DNA of 64,000 nucleotides, taken from Halorientalis marina. Lineage in GTDB: Archaea; Halobacteriota; Halobacteria; Halobacteriales; Haloarculaceae. This document shows positions 16,021 through 25,172 of the stretch, piece after piece. A model generated the notes under the pieces. It saw only the letters and a list, made by a program, of their open reading frames with translations. It made no database searches and was not told where the DNA came from. A program made the translations under genes and the position numbers. The stretch covers positions 3,162,001 to 3,226,000 of the forward strand of contig NZ_CP095487.1 of assembly GCF_023028345.1 (NCBI RefSeq), read 5' to 3'. Every line of letters begins with the position of its first letter. The first letter of the stretch is position 1.

Positions 16021-18018
16021 CTAGGCCAGGAACACGTGCCGCGGCCGGTCGGCGAGCACGTCACGGCCCCAGTCGACGGTGTCGGCGAAGTCGTCGGAGC
16101 GGAAAAAGCCCATCGCGTCCTCTTTCGAGGCCCACAGGGAGGCGATGAACATGTCGTTCTCGTCCTCGTGGTTGACGAGCAGGTCGGTCCCGTGGTGGCC
16201 GTCCATCTCGGCGAGCACCTCGCCGACGGTGTCGAACTTCTCGACGAAGTCCTCGCGGTGTGCGGGTTCGACGGTGTAGAACATCCCCATGGTGCCGAAG
16301 CCGTCCTCGTCGCCGGCGCGGCCGACGATGCCGGGGAGGTCGGTGAGGAAATCGGAGGCGGTGTCGGCGGCGGACTCGGTGTCCCACAGCGAGACGACGG
16401 CGGCCGGGCCGTCGCCCCGCGCTTCGTAGACGTTCGTCCCCTGGTGGGTGTCGTAGCGGTCGAAGCCGTCCCGGAGGTCGTCGACCTCCGCGAACAGCTC
16501 CTCGGTATCGGCTTCGGAGTAGAGAACGAGGGCGTACACGTCCTCGCCGTGGGGTTTCCCGGCGTACACGTCGAGGTCGGCGAGTTCCTCGCGGATGGAT
16601 TCGGCGTCGGCCTCCGCGTCGGCGGCGTCGGTTGCTTCGGCGTCGCCGTCGCCCTCACCGAGGCGGCCGCGGTAGCCCTCGACGACGCCCGAGAGATCGT
16701 TGAGGAAGCCGGAGGCGGTCTCGGCGGCGGATTCGGTGTCCCAGACCGAGACGATGGCGGCCCGCCCCTCGTTGGCGCGGACGGTCGTCATGACGTGGGT
16801 GTCGTAGTGCTCGAAGTTGCCCCGCAGGCCGTCGACCTCGTCGGCCAGGGCCTCCGCGTCGGCCTCGGAGTAGAGGACGATGCCGACCGCACCCTCCTCG
16901 TAGTCGTTGCCGGGGTAGAGCCCGAGCGTCGCGAGTTTCTGCTGGATGTCGGCGTCGGACTGGACGCTCACGTCCCGCTCCTCGGCGTCGTCGTGGTCGT
17001 CCCCGCCGTGGTCTGGGTCCGTCCCGTGCTCGGAGTCGGCGCCCTCGGCGTCGTCGGGGTGGTCGTCGCCACCGTGGGGATGGTCACCCTGGCTGGCGCT
17101 GCCGGGATGGGCGCCGCCGTGGGTACCCGTGTCGCCGCCCGCGGCGTGGCCGGCGTCGTCGCTCGCGCCGCCGCGCGGCGAAGGGGCCGCCCCAGCGCCC
17201 GCGTCGGCTGTCGCCCCCTCGGCGTCGTCGGCCGGGACTCGTTCGCCGGCGAGGTAGGCCCCGAGGTCGGCGGGCGGGAACCGCCGGCCGAAGTAGAAGG
17301 GGCCGAACTCGGCGAACTTCGAGCTGGAGGGGTCGAACCGCATCTCGTAGAGGAGGTCCTTGATGTCGGTGGGGTCGTCGGCCCAGAGCGTGATGCCCCA
17401 CTCCCAGTCGTCGAAGCCGACGCTCCCGGCGATCATCTGGTTGACCTTGCCGGCGTAGCCGCGGCCGAGGTCGCCGTGGCGGCTCATGTGCTCGGCCCGG
17501 TCGTCGAACGGCAGGTCGTACCAGTTCTGCTCGGGGTCGCGCCGTTTGCTCATCGGGTAGAAACAGACGTGTTCCGCGTCGGGGATGTCGGGATGGAGCC
17601 GGTCCTGGATGTACTGGTGCAGGCCGGAGTCCTCGTCGACCTCGCCCTCGAAGTACTCGCGGGCCTTCTCCGTGTACCCCGAGGCCTCGGTGACCGAGAG
17701 GTAGGAGTAGGACTGCTCGGTGAACTCGGCGAGTGCAGTCCGCTCGAAGCGCCGTTCCGCGGTTTCGAGGTCGGCGATCGTCGGCCGCAGGTGGACGATC
17801 ATGAGGTCGGCCTTGTGCCCGACGACGCTGTAGAGGGCGGACTGGCCCTCTTCTGCGTCTTCCACGTCCACGTGGGACTGGAGGTGGGCGACACCTTCGT
17901 CGATGGCCGCACGGCGACGGCGCTCGGGGGCGTTGGCCCAGGCGTCCCAGTCGATGGTCCGGCAGTCGTGGAGGGCGTACCAGCCCTCGTCCGTCGGCGG
18001 CGGATCGCGCTGTGGCAT
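16021..18018 (-). CDS. pitA: PitA: HemQ/chlorite dismutase-like protein fused to monooxygenase-like repeats
   Basis: A 665-residue fusion. Residues 10-250 are a chlorite dismutase/HemQ domain with 'YPMSKRR' (Tyr154), the heme-ligand region 'RHGDLGRGYAGKV' (His181) and 'GFDDWEWGITLWADD'. Residues 265-345 are an Asp/His-rich linker. Two paralogous units follow (about 352-450 and 474-565, each with 'VLYSEAD' and 'WDTESAA..ASDFL' patterns), then a third, distinct ABM-like domain (575-665, 'FYTVEPAHREDFVEKF'). PitA fusions are known only from haloarchaea. HemQ-type coproheme decarboxylation is the likely activity of the first domain, but this is an inference. ATG 18018 is the only suitable start. 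Confidence 0.9.
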   Translation of the reverse strand: MPQRDPPPTDEGWYALHDCRTIDWDAWANAPERRRRAAIDEGVAHLQSHVDVEDAEEGQSALYSVVGHKADLMIVHLRPTIADLETAERRFERTALAEFTEQSYSYLSVTEASGYTEKAREYFEGEVDEDSGLHQYIQDRLHPDIPDAEHVCFYPMSKRRDPEQNWYDLPFDDRAEHMSRHGDLGRGYAGKVNQMIAGSVGFDDWEWGITLWADDPTDIKDLLYEMRFDPSSSKFAEFGPFYFGRRFPPADLGAYLAGERVPADDAEGATADAGAGAAPSPRGGASDDAGHAAGGDTGTHGGAHPGSASQGDHPHGGDDHPDDAEGADSEHGTDPDHGGDDHDDAEERDVSVQSDADIQQKLATLGLYPGNDYEEGAVGIVLYSEADAEALADEVDGLRGNFEHYDTHVMTTVRANEGRAAIVSVWDTESAAETASGFLNDLSGVVEGYRGRLGEGDGDAEATDAADAEADAESIREELADLDVYAGKPHGEDVYALVLYSEADTEELFAEVDDLRDGFDRYDTHQGTNVYEARGDGPAAVVSLWDTESAADTASDFLTDLPGIVGRAGDEDGFGTMGMFYTVEPAHREDFVEKFDTVGEVLAEMDGHHGTDLLVNHEDENDMFIASLWASKEDAMGFFRSDDFADTVDWGRDVLADRPRHVFLA

Positions 18019-18058
18019 ACGCGGACGTTCGAACGGCGCCCTAAGGAGGCTTCCGTTC

Positions 18059-19882
18059 TCAGCCGGCCAGCAGCGACGGGGCGAAGATCATCACGACGAG
18101 CCCCGCGACCATCGTCAGGCTGGTGACGATGGTCACCGCGGTCGTCAGCCGGCGGCCGCCTTCGATGGGGAGCCGCGAGACGACCGCCTCCGTGCTCGTC
18201 CGGAGGATGTGGCCGCCGTCGAGCGGGAAGGAGGGGATGCAGTTGAAGAAGCCGAGCTGGAGGTTGATCCACCCGGTCCAGAAGGCGGCGTTGGCGAGGG
18301 TAAAGAGCCAGCCGCCAAGCGCCCCCAGCAGGGCGCCGTCCTTCGGGACGTAGAAGTTCGCGATCATCGGGACGAACCCGGCGAAATTGTACGCGATGTT
18401 CGGCGAGATCGCGGCGATCAGCGGCAGGCCGAGCACGAACAGCACGCGCTGGACGATGTTGCCGCCGAAGGGGTCGGTCGCCCCCTCGCCGCCGCCCCCG
18501 AGGACCGCGAGGAACGTCTCGGCCGGGTACGCGTCGATTCCGATGTCGTCGACGGTGATGCCGCTCGTCCCGGAACTCGGGACGGTGCCCATCGAGGGCC
18601 ACTGGCGGTTCTCGTCGGCGACGAGGGACACGTCGTAGGTGACCGGGCGGTCGCGGTCGTCGCCGGGCACGTAGGCGACGATCCGAACGGTGTCGCCGGG
18701 GTCGCGGGCCCGGAGTTCGTCCCGGAGCGTCTCCCAGTCCGGCGTGCGCGTCCCGTCGATGCTGGTGACGATGACCGACCTGTCAGGCGGCGCGCCGGCC
18801 GCGACCAGCGGGACGTCGTCCGCGACGGGCGTGACGAGCGCGCCGACGGGGAGCGTGGCGTTTCCGGCCGTCGTCGAGATGGTCGCGACCGACCGGTTCA
18901 CGACCGCGCGGTCGAAGTCGCGCTCGGTGAAGACCCCCGAACCGTTGACGGCCGTGATCCGCGGCGGTGAGTCGCCGCTCAGGTCGACCCCTTCGTCGGC
19001 CAGCCGGCCGTCCAGGATGCCGGAGACGGCTCTAGTCAGCAGTAGCGTCCGCTCGACCGTCACCGTCGAGTTGTCCTTGCGCCCGATCTCGACCGACCGC
19101 CCGCTCGTGTTCGCGAGGACGGCGTCGAAGGCGTCCTCGTCGGTCACCGGCTGGCCGTCGACGCTCGTGATCACGTCGCCGCGCTCTATACCGGCCTGGT
19201 CGGCGGAGGACTCCGGCGCCACGTCACCGACGGGCACACCGCCGACGACGGTGATCGCGCCGATGATCGGCCCGAAGAGAAGGACGAAGGCGAGAATCGT
19301 GATCGCGAAGTTGTTGGTCACGCCGGCGGCGAACATCCGCGTCTGCCCGCCGCGGTCGGCCTGGTCACGACTCTCCTCGTCCGGTTCGACGAAGGCCCCG
19401 ACGGGAATGAACGCGAAGAGGGCAAGCCCCATCGAGTCGATCTCGATGTCCTCGACGCGACAGAGCAGGCCGTGGCCCCCTTCGTGGACGACCAGGCCGA
19501 GAAGGAGGCCGAAGACGATCTCCGGGGCGGCCGCGAGCGGGAGGAACTCGTTGACCCCGGGAATCACGAGCACGTTCTGTGGGTTCCGGACCGGCTGTGC
19601 CTCCGGGCGCTGGAACGCCTGGATGGCCGTGAAGATGACGACGACGAACGAGCCGACCATCACTACGAGCGCCGAGCCGACGCCGACGTTCGCCCAGGCG
19701 CGCCAGAACCGTTTCGGCCGCGCCAGCCAGTTTAGAAAGGCGCGACCACGCTTGGTGTGGATCGTCGTGAGCGGACCCTGAACCCGGACGGATTCGGGGA
19801 GGATCCCGCGGGTCCGCAACGCCATCAACACGACCGTATAGAGGAGCACACCGGCCAGCACCCACGTCAGCGTGCGTACCAT
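18059..19882 (-). CDS. Site-2 protease family protein with PDZ domains
   Basis: A membrane zinc metalloprotease of 607 residues. Catalytic 'HEGGH' is at 133-137 within a TM helix, and the second metal motif 'FPLDGGHILR' is near 551-560. Between them lie one clear PDZ domain (about 218-300, 'ADQAGIERGDVITSVDGQPV') and a second degenerate one (about 350-405, containing 'VIVTSIDGTRTP'). TM helices are at the N-terminus and after 450. S2P-family proteins cleave membrane proteins in regulated proteolysis; the substrate is unknown. It lies between lysS and pitA on the same strand, with 39-base gaps. Confidence 0.92.
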   Translation of the reverse strand: MVRTLTWVLAGVLLYTVVLMALRTRGILPESVRVQGPLTTIHTKRGRAFLNWLARPKRFWRAWANVGVGSALVVMVGSFVVVIFTAIQAFQRPEAQPVRNPQNVLVIPGVNEFLPLAAAPEIVFGLLLGLVVHEGGHGLLCRVEDIEIDSMGLALFAFIPVGAFVEPDEESRDQADRGGQTRMFAAGVTNNFAITILAFVLLFGPIIGAITVVGGVPVGDVAPESSADQAGIERGDVITSVDGQPVTDEDAFDAVLANTSGRSVEIGRKDNSTVTVERTLLLTRAVSGILDGRLADEGVDLSGDSPPRITAVNGSGVFTERDFDRAVVNRSVATISTTAGNATLPVGALVTPVADDVPLVAAGAPPDRSVIVTSIDGTRTPDWETLRDELRARDPGDTVRIVAYVPGDDRDRPVTYDVSLVADENRQWPSMGTVPSSGTSGITVDDIGIDAYPAETFLAVLGGGGEGATDPFGGNIVQRVLFVLGLPLIAAISPNIAYNFAGFVPMIANFYVPKDGALLGALGGWLFTLANAAFWTGWINLQLGFFNCIPSFPLDGGHILRTSTEAVVSRLPIEGGRRLTTAVTIVTSLTMVAGLVVMIFAPSLLAG

Positions 19883-19921
19883 CGTGCGAATCGTGGAGCC
19901 TGTCGGTCAAGAGGGTTCCGT

Positions 19922-21607
19922 TCACGCCTCCCGGCGGAGCCGGTCGAGGACGAACTGCTCGTCCAGCGCCGCGAGGAACGGGCCGAGCCGCGGGCCGTTG
20001 TCGGTATCGAGGAAGAGCCGATAACCCGCCTCGAAGAAATCGGCCACCTCGACGTCGTGGCGCTTCGCCGTCTCGTAGATTTCGCCCTGAATCTCCTCGC
20101 CATCGTCGGTCGTCTCGACGAAGTCCGCGAGGTCGTCCAGCGCGGCCTCCGTCGCGGCGTCGACATCGACCGCGGGAAGGTCCTCGGCCAGCCGGTAGTT
20201 GTACTCGTTGTCCGTGCGCTCGGCCCAGGCGCGGGCCTTCTCGACGCGAGCGAGCGCGTCGTGGACCGCGTCCACGGGGGCGTCCTCAGGGACGTGTCCC
20301 TCCCGGCGGGCCATCGTCTCCCGGAGTTCGAGGTCGTCGGTCATGCCCAGGACGGCGGCGAAGGTGAAGGGGATCCGGAACCGCTCGGGCGTGACCTCGT
20401 CGACGAGCAGGGGATAGACGCGGTCGGCGAGGGCCTGCTCGTCCTCGTCGGCGTCGACCTCGCCGTAGTAGACCCGTTCGAGCCGGTCGAACTCGTCGAC
20501 GAGCTGGTCGAGCGTCCCGATGGCGAAATCGCGCTGTTTCCGGGGGTCCTTGGTGAAGAAGTAGCGGAACACCTCGGGTTCGAGCAGGTCGAGCACCTCG
20601 GCGACGGTGACGACGTTGCCGGACGACGAGGAGAGGGCGTCGCCGTTCAGCGTGAACCACTCGTAGACCATCGGGACCGGCGGTTCGACGTCCAGGACGT
20701 TCCGGGCGATGTCCACGCCGCTGGGCCAGGACCCCTCGGCGTGGTCCTTCCCGAACGGCTCGAAGTCGACGCCCAGCACCTGCCACTGGGCGGGCCACTC
20801 GAAGCGCCACGGGAGTTTGCCCTCCCGGAAGGTGGCCGTCCCCTCGTGCCCGCAGCCCTCGATGGGGCGGTCGCCGGCCTCTACGTCCTCACAGACGTAC
20901 GCGACGGTCCGCTCGTCGAGGTCCACGTCGGTCACCCGGCCGGTGAGTTTCCCGCACTCGCCGCACTGCGGGGTGAACGGGACGTACTCATCGTCGACGC
21001 TGCCCTGGTACTCGGCGAGGACCTTGCGGGCCTGTTCGCGGTGGTCGAGCAGGTGCGCGGTCACGTCCTCGAAGGCCCCTTCCTCGTAGAGGTCGGTGTT
21101 CGAGACGAACTCGACGGGCACGTCCACCAGCTCGGCGCTGTCGAGCAGAAGTTGGGTGAAGTGGTCGCCGTAGGAGTCACAGCAGCCGAACGGGTCGGGA
21201 ATGTCGGTGTACGGTTTGCCGAGGTTCGAGCCGACAGCGCCGGAGTCCACCGAGTCGTGGCCGAAGTCGACGACGTTCCAGTCGAGATCCGCGAGCGTCC
21301 GGGGAATCTTCCGGAGCGGGTCGCGGTCGTCGGTGGTGAACACCTGCCGGACCTCGTGGCCGCGGTCCCGGAGCGCCTCGGCGACGAAGTAGTTGCGCAG
21401 AATCTCGTTGAAGTGGCCGATGTGCGGGACGCCCGAGGGCGAGACGCCGCCCTTGATGACGATGGGGTCGGCGGGGTCGCTGGCTTCGATGGCATCGGCG
21501 ACGGCGTCGGCCCAGAAGGCGCGCTCGCTCGCCGTGCTCTTGTAGGGGTCGTAGATTTCCTCGTCGGTCCACTCCGTGGCGACGTCGTCGCTCCCCTCCG
21601 CGCTCAT
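19922..21607 (-). CDS. lysS: Lysyl-tRNA synthetase, class I
   Basis: Charges tRNA-Lys. The 561-residue protein has the class I signature 'GVPHIGHFNE' (HIGH motif, about 55-64) and 'ALSSSSGN' (KMSKS equivalent, near 325), plus the cysteine pair 'CGECGKL' and the expected helical anticodon-binding C-terminus. This is the archaeal-type LysRS rather than the class II enzyme. Its start overlaps the pyrH stop by 4 bases (ATGA), so the two are translationally coupled. Confidence 0.96.
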   Translation of the reverse strand: MSAEGSDDVATEWTDEEIYDPYKSTASERAFWADAVADAIEASDPADPIVIKGGVSPSGVPHIGHFNEILRNYFVAEALRDRGHEVRQVFTTDDRDPLRKIPRTLADLDWNVVDFGHDSVDSGAVGSNLGKPYTDIPDPFGCCDSYGDHFTQLLLDSAELVDVPVEFVSNTDLYEEGAFEDVTAHLLDHREQARKVLAEYQGSVDDEYVPFTPQCGECGKLTGRVTDVDLDERTVAYVCEDVEAGDRPIEGCGHEGTATFREGKLPWRFEWPAQWQVLGVDFEPFGKDHAEGSWPSGVDIARNVLDVEPPVPMVYEWFTLNGDALSSSSGNVVTVAEVLDLLEPEVFRYFFTKDPRKQRDFAIGTLDQLVDEFDRLERVYYGEVDADEDEQALADRVYPLLVDEVTPERFRIPFTFAAVLGMTDDLELRETMARREGHVPEDAPVDAVHDALARVEKARAWAERTDNEYNYRLAEDLPAVDVDAATEAALDDLADFVETTDDGEEIQGEIYETAKRHDVEVADFFEAGYRLFLDTDNGPRLGPFLAALDEQFVLDRLRREA

Positions 21608-22296
21608 TCGGGATCACCGGGGCGTATCTCGGTGCCGTCGTGGTCGTCCGCCCGGACGGCCCGCGCGACGGCCTCGGGCTCTGTGCCGTCCAGCACGATG
21701 GCCCGGAGGCCGGCGCGGCCGATGATCTTCGCCGCGAGCAGGTCCACGGGGGCGTTACTGCCGGCGTCCATCTCGATGTCGGCGATGACGTCGACCAGTT
21801 CGGCGGGGCTCAGTTCGTCGAACCTCGTCGCGTCGGGGTCCTCGTTGGGGTCGGCGCTGAAGACGCCGGGGACGCTCGTGGCGTAGACGAGCAGGTCGGC
21901 GTTGACGTACTCGGCGACGGCGGCGCTGACGGCGTCCGTGGTCTGTGCGGCGGCGACGCCGCCCATGACGGGGATGTCCCCGCGGTGGAAGGCGGCGCCG
22001 GCCTCCTCGTAGGTCTCGGGCGGGGTCGGCGCGGCCCGGTCGCCGAGCGCGGCGATGAGCAACTGTGCGTTCAGACGCGTGACGCTGATGCCCAGTTCGT
22101 CGAGCTGAATCTCGTTGGCGCCGAGTTCGCGGGCGGTCGTGATGTAGTCGCGGGCGGTCGGACCGCCGCCGACGACGATGCCGAGCTGGTGGCCCTCGTC
22201 GGCCAGCGACTCGATGACGTCGGCGTAGGCGCGGACGCGCTCGGGGTCGAGGTCGGGCGCGAGAACGCTCCCGCCGACGGAGACGACGACTTTCAT
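21604..22296 (-). CDS. pyrH: UMP kinase
   Basis: Phosphorylates UMP in pyrimidine synthesis. A 230-residue amino-acid-kinase fold protein with 'VVSVGGSVLAPDLD' at the N-terminus (phosphate-binding Gly-rich loop), 'GGGPTARDYI' near 42 and 'SVPGVFSADPNEDPDATRFD' near 145. The archaeal short form has this length. ATG 22296 is divergent from the MobB-MoaE start (22404), so the 107-base gap holds both promoters. Confidence 0.93.
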   Translation of the reverse strand: MKVVVSVGGSVLAPDLDPERVRAYADVIESLADEGHQLGIVVGGGPTARDYITTARELGANEIQLDELGISVTRLNAQLLIAALGDRAAPTPPETYEEAGAAFHRGDIPVMGGVAAAQTTDAVSAAVAEYVNADLLVYATSVPGVFSADPNEDPDATRFDELSPAELVDVIADIEMDAGSNAPVDLLAAKIIGRAGLRAIVLDGTEPEAVARAVRADDHDGTEIRPGDPE

Positions 22297-22403
22297 TACC
22301 CGCGGGTTGCCCCGAGGCGGGCTTAAGGGTTGATACTCCGGGACGCTCGACCGGGTCGCCCACGAGCCGAAAGGCTATCCGCCTCGCGCGCCAGGGCGAG
22401 AAC

Positions 22404-23234
22404 ATGAAGGTACTCGGCGTAGTCGGCCCCTCGGACGCGGGCAAAACGTCGCTCGTCGAGCGGCTGGTCGACCGGCTCGGCGAGCGCGGCTCGGTGGCGA
22501 CGGTGAAACACTGCACCCACGAACCCGACGTGGACACGGCGGGGAAAGACACCGCCCGCCACCGCGCGGCCGGGGCCGACGTGACCTACGGTCTCACAGA
22601 CGACGACGGCTGGTTCGCTGCCGGCGCGGACAGAAGCCTCGGGGAGACGCTGGACGACCTGGCCCCCGACTACGACTACGTCGTCATCGAGGGGTACAGC
22701 GGCGCCGCAGTCCCGCAGGTCGTGCTCGGCGACCGCGAGCACCGCGGCGAGGCGCTGGCGACCGGCGAGACGGCCGACGCCATCGACACCGGCGAGATAC
22801 TGGACGCGCTGGCGGAGACCGAACCCCACGAGACGCTGGGCTCGCTCGTCCAGCGTGTCAAGGAATCCCCGCGGGCGGAACGGGCCGGCGCAATCGCCAC
22901 GTTCACCGGCCGGGTCCGTGCGAAGGATTCGCCCGACGACGAGCCGACGAAGTCCCTGGAGTTCGAGAAGTACGAGGGCGTCGCCGACGACCGCATGGAG
23001 GCGATCAGCGCGGAGCTGGAAGAGCGAGAGGGCGTCCTCGACGTGGTGATGCACCACCGCACGGGCGTCATCGACTACGGGGAGGACATCGTGTTCGTCG
23101 TCGTCCTCGCCGGCCACCGCGGAGAGGCGTTCCGAACTGTGGAAGACGGCATCAATCGGCTCAAAGACGAGGTCCCCCTGTTCAAGAAGGAGGTCACCGT
23201 CGACGAGGAGTTCTGGGTCCACGAACGGGAGTGA
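22404..23234 (+). CDS. MobB-MoaE fusion, molybdenum cofactor synthesis
   Basis: A 276-residue two-domain protein. Residues 1-135 are MobB-like, with the P-loop 'VGPSDAGKTSL' at 7-17 and 'VIEGYSGAAVPQ'. Residues 145-276 are MoaE, the large subunit of molybdopterin synthase, with 'AIATFTGRVR', 'LEFEKYEGVA', 'VMHHRTGVIDYGEDIVFVVV' and 'PLFKKEVTVDEEFWVHE'. The Lys residues in 'FKKE' match the catalytic lysines of MoaE. The fusion joins sulfur transfer to the cofactor and nucleotide attachment. No other moa gene is adjacent. The AOR enzyme at 59115 also needs a pterin cofactor. Confidence 0.92.
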   Translation: MKVLGVVGPSDAGKTSLVERLVDRLGERGSVATVKHCTHEPDVDTAGKDTARHRAAGADVTYGLTDDDGWFAAGADRSLGETLDDLAPDYDYVVIEGYSGAAVPQVVLGDREHRGEALATGETADAIDTGEILDALAETEPHETLGSLVQRVKESPRAERAGAIATFTGRVRAKDSPDDEPTKSLEFEKYEGVADDRMEAISAELEEREGVLDVVMHHRTGVIDYGEDIVFVVVLAGHRGEAFRTVEDGINRLKDEVPLFKKEVTVDEEFWVHERE

Positions 23235-23550
23235 CACGACCCCGCCCGAACGGCTCGGCGGCCGGGGGGGCGGCTGTGCGCTCGACGGACCAACTCGCGA
23301 TAAACCGGCAACAAAATCCTTCTTTGATGGGGAGCAAGCGGTGTCACACGGAGGTCTGACGCCGTTCCCGGGATTGGGAAATAGAAGGGTCAGAGAAGTT
23401 TGTAAAACGTCTAAAGGTGTCTGATGGTGTTTTAAAACGTCGGTTTCGACCCAACAGAACCGCAAAAGGTCGGAAACAGACCCTAAACGCACCGAAGCTT
23501 CCACCCTTTATATGGGGTGGTGGCGGGAAGGGGGAAGTGAGGTGTCAGAC
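23235..23550. other. 316-base gap with a promoter for the gene at 23551
   Basis: No coding signal. It holds A/T-rich repeats of 'aaaacgtc' (three related copies, about 23404-23440) and a TATA-like 'tttatatgg' at 23508-23516, about 35 bases before the ATG at 23551 and 26 before an alternative GTG at 23542. The repeated motif upstream of the TATA box could be regulator binding sites. Confidence 0.5.
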
Positions 23551-23790
23551 ATGAGCGCAACAACGCAGCCCTCCACCGACAGCAAAGAAGAGCGACTCAA
23601 GTCGTACCTGAACCAGAAGGCGAGCGACGGCGAGATATACTTCAAATCGAAGTTCATCGCCGACGAGGTCGGCCTCTCCCCGAAGGAGATCGGCGCCCTG
23701 ATGGTCAAACTGAAAGACTCCGCCAAGGAGATCGAGATCGAGAAGTGGTCGTACACGAGCGCGACCACCTGGCGAATCGAACCCGCGTAA
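23551..23790 (+). CDS. DUF7123-type winged-helix protein
   Basis: A 79-residue protein beginning 'MSATTQPSTDSKEERLKSYL'. The core 'KSKFIADEVGLSPKEIGALM' is a helix-turn-helix, followed by 'KLKDSAKEIEIEKWSYTSA' (wing). It resembles a small haloarchaeal DNA-binding family (DUF7123). An in-frame GTG at 23542 is the alternative start, and it fits the TATA spacing better. Role unknown; probably transcriptional regulation. Confidence 0.75.
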   Translation: MSATTQPSTDSKEERLKSYLNQKASDGEIYFKSKFIADEVGLSPKEIGALMVKLKDSAKEIEIEKWSYTSATTWRIEPA

Positions 23791-24004
23791 CTGACACCGC
23801 ACCGCGACCGACCCCCGCCCGACGGCGGTTCCCCGGGCCGCTCCGCCACCGGTTCCCCCGAGCGGCCCGCCCCGGTTCCCCGGACCCCCCACTCCCCGAC
23901 GTTCTCCCCGTTTTTCACACGCACACCGACGGGGCTGTCGTCGTCCGGTTTCGCCGCCGAATCGGGCACCGGATTTATCCCGATTCCTGTCGTACGTGTG
24001 GTCG

Positions 24005-25147
24005 ATGGATGCCCGGGAAGCCCCGGCTGGCGCGCCGCCCGTCGAGCGCATCGAGTCGGCGTTTCGCGTCCGGGAGGTCAGACGCGACGGGGACGCCGTC
24101 CTGTACGTCGGCCAGCCGACGGCAGACTCGGACGCGCTCGAACGGGACCTCTGGCCGGTCTTCCGCGAGCACGGGTACGAGGTCTCGCTCCGTCGCCGAT
24201 ACGAACCCGAGACCGGACCACGGGTGCTCCCCGGGAACTACGTACTGGTCGCGGAACCGCAGTCGGTCGGTCTCGACGGCGTCCCGTGGCTGAACGTCGC
24301 GCTGTTCGTGTTGACCGCCGTCTCGACGCTGTTCGCCGGCCACTGGTGGTACGGCATCGACGTGAGCGCGGACCCGGCGGCCATCGTCCAGGCGTGGCCG
24401 TTCACCGTCGCCGTCCTCGGCGTGCTCGGCGTCCACGAACTCGGCCACTACGTCATGAGCCGGTACCACCGCGTGAGCGCGAGCCTGCCCTACTTCATCC
24501 CGTTTCCGACCATCTTCGGGACGATGGGCGCGGTCATCAAGATGCGCGGGCGCATCCCCGACCGCCGCGCCCTGTTCGACATCGGCGTCGCCGGTCCGCT
24601 GGCCGGGCTCGTCGCGACGGGCGTCGTCACCGTCGTCGGCCTCTATATGGACCCCGTCTCCATCCCCATCCCCGAGAGCGGCGAGGCCGTCTTCGTCGAT
24701 TTCAACTACCCACTGCTCCTGCACGCGCTCGCGGACCTCACCGGCCAGCCGCTCCGGTACGCCGACCCGTCGCTGTCTGTCAACCCCGTCGTCATGGGCG
24801 GCTGGATCGGGATGTTCATCACGTTCCTCAATCTCCTGCCCGTCGGCCAGCTCGACGGCGGCCACATCGTCCGGGCCATCCTCGGCGAGCGGACGGAGAC
24901 GTTCAGCGCCTTCGTCCCGGCCGGCCTCTTCGGCCTCTCGGGCTACCTCTTTTTCGCACAGGGCGGCCGCGCGGTGTTCATCTGGTTCGTCTGGGGTCTG
25001 TTCGCGCTCGGCCTGGCCTACGCTGGCCCCACGACGCCCGTCCGCGACGAACCGCTCGACCGGACGCGGGTGGCCGTCGGCGTGCTCACGTTCGCGCTCG
25101 GGCTGGCCTGTTTCACGCCGATTCCACTCGAAATCGTCAGGGTGTGA
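24005..25147 (+). CDS. Site-2 protease family membrane protein
   Basis: About 380 residues. A cytosolic N-terminal domain of about 90 residues ('VERIESAFRVREVRRDGDAV') is followed by about seven TM helices. 'VHELGHYVMSRYH' holds the zinc HExxH near 146 and 'LLPVGQLDGGHIVRAI' (second motif, NxxPxxxLDGG type) lies near 285. This is the short M50 architecture without PDZ domains, distinct from the protease at 18059. A GTG three codons upstream (23996) is a possible start. The 214-base region before it contains no other gene. Confidence 0.9.
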   Translation: MDAREAPAGAPPVERIESAFRVREVRRDGDAVLYVGQPTADSDALERDLWPVFREHGYEVSLRRRYEPETGPRVLPGNYVLVAEPQSVGLDGVPWLNVALFVLTAVSTLFAGHWWYGIDVSADPAAIVQAWPFTVAVLGVLGVHELGHYVMSRYHRVSASLPYFIPFPTIFGTMGAVIKMRGRIPDRRALFDIGVAGPLAGLVATGVVTVVGLYMDPVSIPIPESGEAVFVDFNYPLLLHALADLTGQPLRYADPSLSVNPVVMGGWIGMFITFLNLLPVGQLDGGHIVRAILGERTETFSAFVPAGLFGLSGYLFFAQGGRAVFIWFVWGLFALGLAYAGPTTPVRDEPLDRTRVAVGVLTFALGLACFTPIPLEIVRV

Positions 25148-25172
25148 CGCTCACTTCCCGACAAAGGTCGGC

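Noticed and set aside
15085..18126. Open frame of about 1000 codons on the plus strand opposite pitA
   Set aside because: Antisense shadow of a GC-rich gene; low-complexity sequence with no domain.
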